A stretch of DNA of 36,858 nucleotides from Deltaproteobacteria bacterium (GCA_029261815.1 JAJDAQ010000051.1:1-36858), one strand, 5' to 3'; positions 1-8,978 are shown, counted from the first letter of the stretch. The notes: a model not told the origin generated them from the sequence alone. Program-made: numbers and translations.

Positions 1-527
1 CGCATCGGCGGTGCCGCTTCGGTGTCGATCGTCCAGTAGGTATCCGGAATCGGCAGCAGGTCGCTGGGCTTCGCGAACGAAACACACGAGGCGACGAAGA
101 AGGCACCCGCAGCGGCCCAGCGAAGGAACGGCTTCGGCGGCACGACGAGCAGCGAAGAAACGCCCGCAGCCGCAGCGTGAATGACCGCCACCGCCAGCAG
201 GAAGGTCGGGTACACGATGATGGGCAGACCCGAGAGCGCGAGCAGCCACTCGCCGATCGAAGCGACGTGGCCCGAGAACACCATCACCGGGAAATAGGAC
301 GCGCGCCAGGCGAACAACATCGCGAGAACGAGAAGACCCCGTTGGCGACCGGTCTTCGCCAGTGGGGAGGCAGCCGCGAGGCCAACCCCGGCACCGCCGA
401 GTGACGCCAGATGCAGACCCAACCACAGGGCGGTCTGATTCAGGGCATCCATGCCGTCGAGGACGAAGCCGAGCAGGACGAGGCCCACGAGGAGCGGCGC
501 GGCACCGAGGAGGAGCTTCTGGATCAT
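1..527 (-). CDS. Polytopic membrane protein of unknown function, 3' end outside window
   Basis: The frame reads from ATG at 527 to the window edge without a stop, giving 175 residues. An in-frame TAG lies four codons upstream of the ATG, so no longer ATG start is possible. The protein begins MIQKLLLGAAPLLVGLVLLG and shows about five hydrophobic segments (near residues 5-24, 33-54, 63-82, 93-118 and 134-150), with short basic loops such as KTGRQRG. I recognise no catalytic motif. It lies 43 bases after the desaturase on the same strand and could be cotranscribed with it, which would fit a membrane or lipid role, but that is inference only. The Shine-Dalgarno sequence is weak. The true C-terminus cannot be seen. 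Confidence 0.75.
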   Translation of the reverse strand, partial: MIQKLLLGAAPLLVGLVLLGFVLDGMDALNQTALWLGLHLASLGGAGVGLAAASPLAKTGRQRGLLVLAMLFAWRASYFPVMVFSGHVASIGEWLLALSGLPIIVYPTFLLAVAVIHAAAAGVSSLLVVPPKPFLRWAAAGAFFVASCVSFAKPSDLLPIPDTYWTIDTEAAPPM

Positions 528-570
528 GGCGCGAACCTAACGAGCGCGCAGCAGGATGCGAGAGCGCCCG

Positions 571-1386
571 CTACCAGACGTTCTTGCTGCGAAGCTCGGG
601 CGCGACGCCGTCGAGGCGCTTCGAAAGCTCGGGCAGGTGACAGGTCGGCACGGCCGGGAAGAGGTGGTGCTCGACGTGATAGAACATGTTGTAGCTGACG
701 AAGCTCTTCACCTCGTTGCGCAGCGTGCGCGCGATGAAGTGCGAGCGGTCGCAGTCGTGGTGCACGGTCCAGACCGCGAAGAAGGCCGAGAAGCACTGGC
801 CCGTGGTCATCGCGATGACGTGGTAGCGGAGCCACGCTTCGTCGAGCACGCCAAAGGCCAACACGACCATGGCCACGATGGCGGCCAGTTCGAACCAGAT
901 GAACTTCCGGACGCGCGGCTTGCCCATCGTGAGCGCCGCGTGATGCAGCCGCACCGGAAACTGCGGCCCCGTAATGAGCGCCTTCCAACCCGGCATCCGC
1001 GCACTCATGGCTTCGACGTCTTCGTCATCCATGCAATGGCGATGGTGTCGCAGGTGGTTCCACTGCACCGCGTGCATGGCGCTCATCATGAGCGGCGACA
1101 GCACGAACATCAGCGCCTCGTGGACCTTGGGGGAGACACCGATCGCGTAGTGAAAAGCATTGTGCACCTGGCGGAGGCCAGCCAAGAAGAACATGAACGA
1201 GCACAGGAGCGCGGGGGCCAGCCAACCGATGTGCGACGCGAACGCGAAGTGCGCGAAAACGCAGGAGGCCACCAACCACGGCACGTAGATCGCGACTTCG
1301 TACGCCACTTCGAGCTTGCCCAGGTTGCACAGGTCGTGCCATTCCACGTCTTCCAGGCGGGGGTCGCTCAGGATCTCGAGTGCCAC
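571..1386 (-). CDS. Fatty acid desaturase family protein (membrane di-iron)
   Basis: This is a 271-residue membrane protein with the three histidine clusters of membrane di-iron desaturases and hydroxylases: HNAFH at 75-79, HLRHH at 111-115 and HVEHH at 237-241, the last followed by LFPAVP as is usual in the FA_desaturase family. Hydrophobic segments lie at about 33-50, 54-72, 92-106 and 165-205. Family members insert double bonds into acyl chains, or hydroxylate or ketolate lipids and carotenoids, using O2 and an electron donor. The substrate cannot be read from the sequence. The start is GTG at 1386 with AAGGAGA six to seven bases upstream. A membrane protein of unknown function follows after 43 bases, and the GH172-like gene ends 129 bases upstream. 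Family assignment is firm; substrate is unknown. Confidence 0.9.
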   Translation of the reverse strand: MALEILSDPRLEDVEWHDLCNLGKLEVAYEVAIYVPWLVASCVFAHFAFASHIGWLAPALLCSFMFFLAGLRQVHNAFHYAIGVSPKVHEALMFVLSPLMMSAMHAVQWNHLRHHRHCMDDEDVEAMSARMPGWKALITGPQFPVRLHHAALTMGKPRVRKFIWFELAAIVAMVVLAFGVLDEAWLRYHVIAMTTGQCFSAFFAVWTVHHDCDRSHFIARTLRNEVKSFVSYNMFYHVEHHLFPAVPTCHLPELSKRLDGVAPELRSKNVW

Positions 1387-1487
1387 GGTGCGTCTCCTTC
1401 TACAGGTCTACAAGCGCTACCCGCGGGCTCCGGCTGCCCTGGAGGAGGAGCGGGCCGCGTCTCAGCGACGGAGAGTGAAGCAATCGA

Positions 1488-1501
1488 GGCGCCGCGGCGC
1501 C
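1488..1501. repeat. Perfect 14-bp palindrome GGCGCCGCGGCGCC
   Basis: This perfect inverted repeat lies in the 129-base gap between the GH172-like stop (1516) and the desaturase start (1386), 15 to 28 bases past the stop in the direction of transcription. It could be the base of a transcript-end hairpin or a protein-binding site. There is no T tract, so a canonical intrinsic terminator is not supported. Confidence 0.45.
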
Positions 1502-1515
1502 AGTCGCCCACGGCT

Positions 1516-2694
1516 TCAGCCACCGGTCAGCGCCGCCAGCATCGGCTCGAATGGGCTGGGGGGTTCCCACTCCCGGCGTGCGATGTCGGCGAGCGCCTCT
1601 GTCGTGCGCACCCCAGGCACTGCCTGCACGTCGCGGCAGTAGACGAAGGCCGTGGCGCAGACATCGTCCTGGCGCTCGCAGATGCCGAAGGCTTCCAGGG
1701 GACCCTTGGCCGGCAGGTCGATGAAGCCGCCTCCGGCGGCCCGGTCGGCCGCTTCGAGGCGCTGGCGGATGGCGCCCTGTCCGTTTGGAACCGCAACCGC
1801 GCCGATCTGCTGGAGCGTCACCCGCAACGAGTCGGCGAAGGTGACAGGGTCGGGCAGGTGCCAACGATAGAAGCCCACGAAGTCGGGCATGGCGGCGCCC
1901 GGCGCCTGGCAGACGAGCGGAGAACCCTGCAGCGGCGCCGCGTGGGCGCCCATGCCCCAGGCCGTGCCGACGTAGTCTTCGAGCCCGGTGCCACACCAGG
2001 TCGGGTGCGTCGTGTCGCCGTCGAGGTACATCTTCACCTCGCCTTCGCCGTACCAGGTGAATTCGGGCTCGTGCAGGACGCGGACACCGACGCTGCAGCC
2101 GAGGAAACGGCCGGGGCCGCGCAACCCATCGCAGATCGTGAAGTCCTGCTTCAAGGTGGTCGGGTTCTCGCGGCGGAACGACGCGTGCAGGAGGCCCACG
2201 TCATCGGCCTCGGGCCCTTCGGTGAAGTCGATCTGGTAGTAGAACGGGAAACGGCGACCCGTCGCGTTTTCGATCTCGACGCGCATGCGTCGGCGGAACG
2301 GCATCGGCGCATAGTGATTGAAGCCGCGGCCTTCCTGGGCTGTCGCCAGCGCCGAGGCGTATGCGACGGGTCGGCCATGCGGCAGGCCGAAGAAATCGAG
2401 CAGCGGAACCGAAACACTCGGTTCCGCTGCGTCGTCGTAGAACACTTCCAACTGGAGTCCGCGCATCGCCTCGGGCGGCATCGGCGGAAACGTGCACCAG
2501 AAGTGGCGGATGCGGCCCGGTCCTTCGAGGTCGGCCAGCACCACGCGCTCGTGGGGCTGCAACAGCCGGCTCGGAGCGCCCTTTCGGCCGTCGTGTGCCG
2601 TACCGGCTGCGCCGGCGCTGCCGGTCGGGTTCTCGAACGAAACGGTTCGAATCCGCTGCGTGAGGTCGATGCGGGCCGGGTCGTCGTCGAACAC
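1516..2694 (-). CDS. DUF2961 / GH172-like glycoside hydrolase
   Basis: This 392-residue protein resembles the DUF2961 family, now glycoside hydrolase family 172, whose known members cleave alpha-D-fructofuranosides and D-arabinofuranosides. Near the N-terminus it has RTVSFENPTGSAG (16-28) and GPGRIRHFW (58-66). Later it has WYGEGE (214-219) and GTGLEDYVGTAW (235-246), which carry the two family glutamates as E217 and E239; their spacing is one residue longer than in the family pattern I remember. No signal peptide is visible, so it is probably cytoplasmic. The GTG start at 2694 is chosen because GGAGG stands seven bases upstream; a longer frame would run into the methyltransferase gene. It lies 68 bases after that methyltransferase, as the last gene of the Wzm/Wzt unit. 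Natural substrate unknown. Confidence 0.8.
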   Translation of the reverse strand: MFDDDPARIDLTQRIRTVSFENPTGSAGAAGTAHDGRKGAPSRLLQPHERVVLADLEGPGRIRHFWCTFPPMPPEAMRGLQLEVFYDDAAEPSVSVPLLDFFGLPHGRPVAYASALATAQEGRGFNHYAPMPFRRRMRVEIENATGRRFPFYYQIDFTEGPEADDVGLLHASFRRENPTTLKQDFTICDGLRGPGRFLGCSVGVRVLHEPEFTWYGEGEVKMYLDGDTTHPTWCGTGLEDYVGTAWGMGAHAAPLQGSPLVCQAPGAAMPDFVGFYRWHLPDPVTFADSLRVTLQQIGAVAVPNGQGAIRQRLEAADRAAGGGFIDLPAKGPLEAFGICERQDDVCATAFVYCRDVQAVPGVRTTEALADIARREWEPPSPFEPMLAALTGG

Positions 2695-2762
2695 GTCAGT
2701 GCCTCCGCGAGTGCGTTCCCCCCATCGTTCCACAGCCGCGGCGCCGATGCGCGCGGCAGGGT

Positions 2763-3638
2763 TCAACCGGAGTCGTCGCGTCGCTCGTAGCGGTAGAAGA
2801 CGTGGTCGAACGACGGGGTCGGGAAGACGACACGATCCGCAAGCACGAACTCGCGTTCCATCCGTGGTTCGAACCATTCCGAGTCAAACTGGAACAGATG
2901 GAATCGGTCCATCGGTTCGGTACAGGCCGGATCCCAAGCCGCCGAGCCCGGCACCGATGCGATCCAGAGGACGAAGCAGCCCCCGGGTGCGAGAACGCGG
3001 CGCACTTCGGCAAGCGCCGCGTCCAGATCGAGGACGTGATCGAGCGATGTGGCTGCGACGACGGTTTCAAACGAGGCATCGGGCCACGGCAGGAACTCGG
3101 CCGTCGTCTGGACGACCATGAAGTCCGGCGTCTCCGCGAGATCGAGGGGCTCGACCCCAGCGAGTCGCTCCGCCGCGAACCCCTCCAGGTAGGACGGCCG
3201 CCGGAAAATGCCGCTCCCGAGGTCGAGGATGCGACCTTCCGCGCTCAACGCGAGAAACCCGCGAAAGGCCTCGGCATAGTCGTTCGAGCGATCGCTGCAG
3301 GAGCCCGACCGTTCGCGCAGGTACTCGGCGGCGCCTTCGTCGAACAACCCCCGCCACACCGGATAAACCTCGGGCTGGAGGGCCTCAAGGCGTTCGAAGA
3401 ACGAAGACGCGCTGGCCGTTTCGTCGGGCGGCACCAGTGCCGGGATCGCAGCGGCGGTTCGGGTCCGACTCGCGAGCTGGCCCGCCGCAATGAGCGGTTG
3501 CAGCTTCGCCGAGACGACTTCGCCGCGAAGGTCCTCCACCATGGCCCGCACGGCCCTCAGGTCGTCGCGCGCGGCCGCCAACTGCTGACGGAGCGTTTGC
3601 AACACCCGGAACGGATTCCCACGCCAGCCTTCGCTCAC
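2763..3638 (-). CDS. SAM-dependent class I methyltransferase with N-terminal coiled coil
   Basis: The protein has 291 residues. Residues 11-45 look like a charged amphipathic coiled coil, and residues 75-130 form a further helical segment of unknown role. The methyltransferase core begins with motif I ILDLGSG (137-143), followed by an acidic region at about 163-167, [17 protein letters not shown] (178-194) and the post-motif [13 protein letters not shown]. The GTG start at 3638 overlaps the wzt stop as GTGA, with GGAGG just upstream, so translation is probably coupled to the exporter ATPase. In Wzm/Wzt systems such as E. coli O9a, a coupled methyltransferase (WbdD) caps the glycan and its coiled coil helps set chain length. 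That role here is inference from context, and there is no kinase domain like that of WbdD. Confidence 0.88.
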   Translation of the reverse strand: MSEGWRGNPFRVLQTLRQQLAAARDDLRAVRAMVEDLRGEVVSAKLQPLIAAGQLASRTRTAAAIPALVPPDETASASSFFERLEALQPEVYPVWRGLFDEGAAEYLRERSGSCSDRSNDYAEAFRGFLALSAEGRILDLGSGIFRRPSYLEGFAAERLAGVEPLDLAETPDFMVVQTTAEFLPWPDASFETVVAATSLDHVLDLDAALAEVRRVLAPGGCFVLWIASVPGSAAWDPACTEPMDRFHLFQFDSEWFEPRMEREFVLADRVVFPTPSFDHVFYRYERRDDSG

Positions 3639-4906
3639 GGAACCTCCACCGTCACGTTCCACGAGACATGCGGGTAGAACACCGTGGGCTCGGGGAAGCC
3701 CGAACGCGTGACCCCGATGCGGTGCGCAAGGTGCCGATACTCGTAGAACTGACTTCCTTCGGGATGGTTCGGAAGGATGCCTAACGAGACCCGGTAGCTT
3801 CCGGGCGTGAGTTGGAGCGGGTCGATGCGCGCTTCGATCCTTCCGCGTCGGCCACGTGCCTGGCGATGCGGCGCCTCGTAGTAACCCTCGAGTTCGTTGT
3901 CCGTTCGCGCCTGGCAGGTGTTGAACATCATCACATTCTCGAAGTCGCTTTCGCGGTTGAACGCGACGGCGAGACCGAGCGTCTCGTCGTCGGGAATCTC
4001 GCAACCCGGGGTCAGCGCCCAGTCCACTTCGAGCGTCAGCGCGCTCCAGAACGGGAAGACCTCGCTCTCCTTCCCATCGGCATCGCGGAAGGCCACGTTC
4101 TCGATCTGGTACGGACCGCGGCGGAAGGACTCCTCGCCAGCGTCCCCCTCGTCGCCCGTGCCGCGAAGCGAACGCTCGTGCATTTCGTGCTCGTAGGCCT
4201 TCACCACGTCGACGGACGGGCCGTCCATGCGCACGCGGCCCTTGTCGATCCAGATGGCGCGCGTACACAGCCGCAGGATCTGGAAGGTCGAATGCGAGAC
4301 GAAGAGCGCCGTGGTCCCGCCCTCACAGATCTCGCGAATCCGGGCGAGGCTCTTCTGCGCGAACCCTGCGTCGCCGGCCGCCAGTGCTTCATCGACGATG
4401 AAGATCTCGGGGTCCACGCTGGCCGCGGTCGCGAAGGTGAGCCGCGCCTTCATCCCGCTCGAGTACGTGAAGAAGGGCTGGTCGATCTCGTCGCGGAGCT
4501 CGGCGAAGTCAACGATCCAGTCGAACTTCGATTCGACCTCTTCGCGATCCATGCCGAGGCACAGACCGCCCATGTATACATTCTCGCGTCCCGTGTACTG
4601 CGGGTGAAAGCCGGTCCCGAGTTCAAGGATCGCGGATACGCGGCCACGAACGTCGACTTCGCCCTGGGTCGCGTCGAGAGTGCCAGCGAGGATCTTGAGC
4701 AACGTGCTCTTGCCCGCGCCGTTCGCGCCGATCACGCCGACGACCTCGCCGCGGGCAATGTCGAGCGAGACATCCTGGAGTGCCCACTTCACGCGATGGC
4801 GCGGCTTGCGCGTCACCCACTCAGCCACCAGGTCCATCGGCTTCGAGTAGACGCGGAAACGCTTGCCGAGATCGCGGACCCGGATCACGGGCGCCTCGTC
4901 GGTCAC
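3635..4906 (-). CDS. wzt: O-antigen/polysaccharide ABC transporter ATPase with C-terminal glycan-binding domain (Wzt)
   Basis: The protein has 423 residues. The ATPase half has Walker A GANGAGKS (60-67), signature YSSGM (148-152), Walker B IFIVDE (168-173) and the H-loop histidine in SHS (about 205). A linker at about 235-255 leads into a beta-rich domain at about 255-423. This layout is that of Wzt proteins, whose C-terminal jelly roll recognises the modified non-reducing end of the lipid-linked polysaccharide before export through Wzm. The GTG start at 4906 overlaps the wzm stop as GTGA and has GGAG seven bases upstream. The downstream methyltransferase overlaps the wzt stop in the same way. 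The presence of the C-terminal domain predicts a specific terminal modification on the exported chain. Confidence 0.93.
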   Translation of the reverse strand: MTDEAPVIRVRDLGKRFRVYSKPMDLVAEWVTRKPRHRVKWALQDVSLDIARGEVVGVIGANGAGKSTLLKILAGTLDATQGEVDVRGRVSAILELGTGFHPQYTGRENVYMGGLCLGMDREEVESKFDWIVDFAELRDEIDQPFFTYSSGMKARLTFATAASVDPEIFIVDEALAAGDAGFAQKSLARIREICEGGTTALFVSHSTFQILRLCTRAIWIDKGRVRMDGPSVDVVKAYEHEMHERSLRGTGDEGDAGEESFRRGPYQIENVAFRDADGKESEVFPFWSALTLEVDWALTPGCEIPDDETLGLAVAFNRESDFENVMMFNTCQARTDNELEGYYEAPHRQARGRRGRIEARIDPLQLTPGSYRVSLGILPNHPEGSQFYEYRHLAHRIGVTRSGFPEPTVFYPHVSWNVTVEVP

Positions 4907-5754
4907 AACGCGTCTCCGAACATCGGTTGGCTCCATCGGAACATCCGCGCGCCCACCACCAACGTCAGCAGCGTGATCCCGGCCATCGCGAACCACGCCC
5001 CCGGGTGTTCAATGCGGCCGAAGTAGAAGACATCCTGATACACCCAGATCACGGCACTGACCGGATTGACGTAGAGCAGCGGTCGCACCGCCTCTGGCAC
5101 CCACGCGGGCAGGTAGACGACAGGGATGATGAATACACCGACGGCCGAGAGCACCTGGACGATTTCGCGGAGGTCTCGGAGAAATACGCTCGCGGCCGAG
5201 AGCGCGAGTGCGATCCCGAGCAGCAGCATCCAGTGGAAGACCAGCACCAAGGGCAATAGCAGCATCGTCCATGGCAACGCGCCGTTGGTCACCAGGATAT
5301 AGACGACTAACACCATCACACCGACGAGCTGTGCGAACGCGGTCGTGACCACGGCGGCGCCCGGCAGGATCTCGAGTGGGAAGACCACCTGCTTCACGAG
5401 GCTCTCGCGGGAAACGATCGCGCCGCAGGAGCGCAACGCCGCTTGCTGACTGGCCAGCCAGGGCACCATGCCGGACAAGATGTACGCGGTGTAGTCGAGC
5501 GGCATCTCGCGCGTCCCGCCAACCTTGGCCGAGAACACGACGCCGAAGATGAAGACGTAGATGCCGAGCAACACCAGCGGGTGGAGCACTGTCCACGCTG
5601 CGCCCAGGGCCTGCCCTGCGTGGGGGTCCGAGAACTCGCGACGCGTGATCTCCCAGAACAGGCGCCGGTGCCGGACGAGATCGCCGAGCACGCGCCGCGT
5701 ATCCCGGAAGGCGATCTGGATGACGCCCGGCTCCGCGACCCGAGCGTCGCTCAC
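4903..5754 (-). CDS. wzm: Polysaccharide ABC transporter permease (Wzm, ABC-2 type)
   Basis: This 283-residue ABC-2 permease is the membrane partner of the adjacent Wzt. It has a cytoplasmic N-terminal stretch containing [14 protein letters not shown], typical of this family, then about six membrane segments including [14 protein letters not shown] and [18 protein letters not shown], and the conserved tail region [14 protein letters not shown]. It exports a lipid-linked polysaccharide across the inner membrane. I chose GTG at 5754 because GAGG lies seven bases upstream. A GTG at 5796 would add 14 basic residues but has a poor ribosome binding site. It is the first gene of a four-gene minus-strand unit (wzm, wzt, methyltransferase, GH172) and is divergent from another methyltransferase gene at 6032. 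Confidence 0.92.
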   Translation of the reverse strand: MSDARVAEPGVIQIAFRDTRRVLGDLVRHRRLFWEITRREFSDPHAGQALGAAWTVLHPLVLLGIYVFIFGVVFSAKVGGTREMPLDYTAYILSGMVPWLASQQAALRSCGAIVSRESLVKQVVFPLEILPGAAVVTTAFAQLVGVMVLVVYILVTNGALPWTMLLLPLVLVFHWMLLLGIALALSAASVFLRDLREIVQVLSAVGVFIIPVVYLPAWVPEAVRPLLYVNPVSAVIWVYQDVFYFGRIEHPGAWFAMAGITLLTLVVGARMFRWSQPMFGDAL

Positions 5755-5906
5755 CGCTGCGCCTCGGCGCGCTGTGCGTGCGAGTCGGCGCGACACTCGA
5801 CGTCACCGGTGCAGCGATCCGCCATACGTCCTCCCTGGATGCCCGCGTGGGGGCGTGCCCACCGAGCGAGCCAGGCTCCGCACCGCTTCACCCGCCGACC
5901 CCCCAA

Positions 5907-5924
5907 CCCCGCTTAACTGCGGGG
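5907..5924. promoter_or_regulatory. GC hairpin in the wzm/methyltransferase divergent region
   Basis: CCCCGC, the loop TTAACT, and GCGGGG form a perfect 6-bp stem. It is about 153 bases upstream of wzm and 108 bases upstream of the divergent methyltransferase start, inside the 277-base gap 5755-6031. On the minus strand the stem is followed by TTGGGGGG, which is not a terminator tail. It could be a leader structure or an operator. No JUMPstart/ops element was found by eye in this gap. Confidence 0.35.
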
Positions 5925-6031
5925 AATTCCAGGCGATTCTGGTCACCCGCCGCAAGACTGTCAAGGCGCGCCGGCGGCATCGCGGGCCCCGCAGTGCTTG
6001 CGCGCGCGCACGGTTGCCGTATCAATGCCGC

Positions 6032-6976
6032 ATGCTGCGACGAATCGCGAACGCGATCCGACTCCTGCTGACCTCGCCGTCCGCGTTCATCGAACGCACG
6101 AAGAAATTCCTCCAGACGGACGAAGCCCACTCCGACCACGAAGCCGTGCGCTTCCTCCTGGAGGAAGTCAGCGACCTTCGCGCGATCGTTCGGCACCTCG
6201 CGGCCGACAGCGCCACCTATGCCGCGCGTATCGACCAGACGTACCAGAGCTTCGACTACCAGTGGCGCGAACTCAACGAGAGCGTCGCCCTCTTGAGCGA
6301 CGACGCTTTCAAGCGCACCGCCACCGAACTCGTGTGCGAACTCTCCGGGCGCCCCGCGGACTGGTTTCGTGGGCTGCGCGTACTCGACGCCGGTTGCGGC
6401 TCGGGACGCTTCAGCTGGACCCTGGCAAGCCTGGGTGCCACGGTGACCTCGATCGATCAATCGATCGGCGGCGTCGAGCAGACCCGCGTCGCCTGCAAGG
6501 AGTTCGGCGACCAGGTACGCGTGCTTCAGCATGATCTGCTGCAGCCGATTCCGCTCGATGAAGAGTTCGATCTGGTCTGGAGCTACGGTGTGCTCCACCA
6601 CACGGGGGACACGTACCGCGCATTCCAGCACGTGGTGTCGCGTGTGCGGCCCGGCGGCCACCTCTTCATGATGATCTACGGCGAGCCGCGGCCCGGTGTC
6701 GCCGACGACTACCGCGGCCTCGCCGAATACCATCGGCTGCGTCGGCTCGCGTACGGGCTCCCGATGTCGGAACGCCTGGAGATGATCCGCCGGGAGAAAC
6801 CAGGCGAAGACGTCCACGGATGGTTCGACGCGATCTCGCCGACAATCAACGACACCTACACCTTCGCCGAGCTACGCGGCTGGCTCGTCGCCGCCGGTTT
6901 CGACCAGGTCGAGCGAACCGTGGACCAGATCAACCACAATGTGATCGCTCGCCGACGCCCCGCCGCGGACGCCTGA
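6032..6976 (+). CDS. SAM-dependent class I methyltransferase, divergent from wzm
   Basis: The protein has 314 residues. The first 30 are basic and partly hydrophobic (LRRIANAIRLLLTSPSAF), followed by a long helical region to about residue 100. The catalytic core starts with motif I VLDAGCGSGRFSW (117-129). An acidic TSIDQS follows after strand 2, then DLVWSYGVLHHTGD and VRPGGHLFMMIYG, as in the Methyltransf_11/25 group. The ATG at 6032 is the first in-frame ATG near the conserved helical start; the ribosome binding site is poor. The 277-base gap to wzm suggests a shared regulatory region, and the gene probably serves the same glycan as the exporter. The acceptor is unknown. It ends 14 bases before the convergent peptidase-like gene. 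Confidence 0.85.
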   Translation: MLRRIANAIRLLLTSPSAFIERTKKFLQTDEAHSDHEAVRFLLEEVSDLRAIVRHLAADSATYAARIDQTYQSFDYQWRELNESVALLSDDAFKRTATELVCELSGRPADWFRGLRVLDAGCGSGRFSWTLASLGATVTSIDQSIGGVEQTRVACKEFGDQVRVLQHDLLQPIPLDEEFDLVWSYGVLHHTGDTYRAFQHVVSRVRPGGHLFMMIYGEPRPGVADDYRGLAEYHRLRRLAYGLPMSERLEMIRREKPGEDVHGWFDAISPTINDTYTFAELRGWLVAAGFDQVERTVDQINHNVIARRRPAADA

Positions 6977-6990
6977 GACGCGCCCCAGCG

Positions 6991-8976
6991 CTAGAGGTCG
7001 AACGCGAAGCGGAGCCCGAGCATCAGCACCGCCGCGAGCCAGAGTCCGGCATCGGCGCACCAGCGCCCCAGCGGTGCATCGTCCCAATCGTTCCACAACC
7101 GCAGCGCTGCGGCCGCGGCTAACGCGAGGCCCAGGATCGGGACCCACAGCAGGACATGGGACCCGACCGGAAGGCCGACGACCGCGAGCAACGAATGGCG
7201 GGCGCCGACCCAGAACACGAGCGCCAGGAACGCGACCCAGAAAGCGACCGCGGTCCAGACCGTACCGAGGACGAGTCGGTGTGCCGAAAGCTGCGGGAGC
7301 GGAACGGCCTTCCCGGAAACGCGGTGTGAGACGCGACGGATTCCGAACCCGGCGACCCCGACTAGCAACAACAGCAGACCGCCGCCGAGCGCTGCCTGGA
7401 TCTTGAGATCCGGCACCAGCGCGAGGCCTCGCAGCAGGGTCCACGTGTCGGGGCTGTGGCGCACCCGCGTCCAGTAGTCGGGCGGCGGCATACGATCGAT
7501 GCAGCGCGCGTCGAGGATTGCGGCCGGGTCGTCGACGAAGTCTCCTGCAACCTGCCGCGCACAAGCATGGCTGCGGTACGCGCCGTGCCCCACTGGGAAC
7601 TCGAGGAAGCGTGCATCCGGCAACGTCCGGCTCACGCGCTCGCCCCACTCGGGCGGCGTGATCGGGTCGAAGCGGCCGCCCATTACCAGGGTCGGCACGT
7701 CGACGCGCACCGGGCGTGCTTCGCGGTCGCGCGCGCGCTTGTCGGACCACGCAGCGCACACATCGTAGTCTGCGTCGAAGTAGGTGTGGACTTCGGCGAT
7801 AAGCGGATCCGTCTCGTCGTAGCGCGCCTGCCGAACGCGCCGCTGGAAGGGCGCGCGTTCGTAGCACTCAACGATGAGGTTCACGCCGCGGGACAATGCT
7901 GTCCCGCGCAACGACATCACTTCCGCCACGTGGCTCGCGACCGACTCGTTCCGAGCGACGAACTCGTCGATCAGGAGTGGCAGCGCACCGTACGTGCGCG
8001 AGTCGTACAAGAGCTGGTGCAGCGTGATCGCCAGGTCCTGCGCGTTGTTGACGAGCACACCGTCCGGAAGTGCGGCGTTCGGCGGAATCCGGCTCGTGGC
8101 GGGCTCGTCGACCAGCCGCGCCAAGGCCTCGCGAAAGCGTCCACGCAGGTCGGGGTAGGCTTTGTCGCAGGCCTGATCCGCCTCGCACGCCTTGAAGAAC
8201 TCGTTGAGTGCGCGCGCGAAATCGGGCGTCTTCGAATCCCACGCGGGCGCCCAGGGCGGGTAGGCGGAGTCCAGGATGACGCTTCGCAATCCTTCGCCGT
8301 TCGTCGCCCGCATGATGCCGAGCGCGAGTCGCGTACCGTAGGAAACGCCGAGCAGGTTCCACTCTTCGATACCCAACACCTGACGCAGGTCTTCGACATC
8401 GAGCCCACTCGTCGTGCTGTTCCAGGCACTGAGGTCGAACCCGTCAGCCAGCAGCTCATCCCGGCAGGCCTCGGCCACGGCAATGCGCTCCGGAATTTCA
8501 TCGCCGGGCGCGTGGTCGCCGGCCATGACGCGGAAGTCCTGGACGGATAGGTCGGGGCATAGCTTCGGCTCGGAGAAACCCACGCCACGTTGGTCGAGCA
8601 GGATCAGCTCCCGGTCGTCGCGGAGTGGACTGGCGATCCAGCTGACCGGCGAGCCGATGGCAAAGCCACCGGGCCCACCGTGCAGGTAGAGCACCGGGTC
8701 AGGCAGGGGCTCCGCCGAGCGCGAAGGCAGGATGGCCACCGCCAGCCGGAGCAGACGTTCGTCAGGCGCCTCGCGCCGCTCTGGGACGACGAGGTAGCCG
8801 CAGCGGATACCGGGCAGATCGAGTGCAGGCGTCTGCTCGACCCAGCATTCCGTGTCTTCGAACCGGGGCACCGCCTGAGCCGGAGCCGGCTCGGAGGCAT
8901 CGGGTGCCGGTTCCTGGGCCCACGCACCGGCCGCGCCCAGCAGAAGGGCCGCGCATAGAATCGCAGGCCGAACCAC
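6991..8976 (-). CDS. S33-family alpha/beta-hydrolase (prolyl/tripeptidyl aminopeptidase-like) with C-terminal membrane domain
   Basis: The protein has 661 residues. It has an N-terminal signal peptide (hydrophobic 4-18, then AWA before QEPAP). The hydrolase domain shows HGGPGG (99-104), DQRGVGFS (128-135), nucleophile elbow GVSYGT with Ser212, a charge-relay Asp at about 437 in GGRFDPITP, and His464 in VGHGAY, with a TAP-like C-terminal lid. This fits peptidases that release N-terminal residues or tripeptides outside the cytoplasm. Residues about 525-661 hold four hydrophobic segments, which would anchor the enzyme in the membrane; such a tail is not usual for secreted S33 enzymes. The GTG start is two bases after the epoxide hydrolase stop (TAGGCGTG), so the two genes are very likely cotranscribed. 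Substrate unknown. Confidence 0.87.
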   Translation of the reverse strand: MVRPAILCAALLLGAAGAWAQEPAPDASEPAPAQAVPRFEDTECWVEQTPALDLPGIRCGYLVVPERREAPDERLLRLAVAILPSRSAEPLPDPVLYLHGGPGGFAIGSPVSWIASPLRDDRELILLDQRGVGFSEPKLCPDLSVQDFRVMAGDHAPGDEIPERIAVAEACRDELLADGFDLSAWNSTTSGLDVEDLRQVLGIEEWNLLGVSYGTRLALGIMRATNGEGLRSVILDSAYPPWAPAWDSKTPDFARALNEFFKACEADQACDKAYPDLRGRFREALARLVDEPATSRIPPNAALPDGVLVNNAQDLAITLHQLLYDSRTYGALPLLIDEFVARNESVASHVAEVMSLRGTALSRGVNLIVECYERAPFQRRVRQARYDETDPLIAEVHTYFDADYDVCAAWSDKRARDREARPVRVDVPTLVMGGRFDPITPPEWGERVSRTLPDARFLEFPVGHGAYRSHACARQVAGDFVDDPAAILDARCIDRMPPPDYWTRVRHSPDTWTLLRGLALVPDLKIQAALGGGLLLLLVGVAGFGIRRVSHRVSGKAVPLPQLSAHRLVLGTVWTAVAFWVAFLALVFWVGARHSLLAVVGLPVGSHVLLWVPILGLALAAAAALRLWNDWDDAPLGRWCADAGLWLAAVLMLGLRFAFDL

Positions 8977-8978
8977 GC

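Noticed and set aside
556..2790. 744-codon plus-strand open frame opposite the desaturase and GH172 genes
   Set aside because: It is a shadow frame of high-GC genes. Its product is low-complexity and rich in Arg, His and Glu, with no domain, while the minus frames carry clear family motifs.
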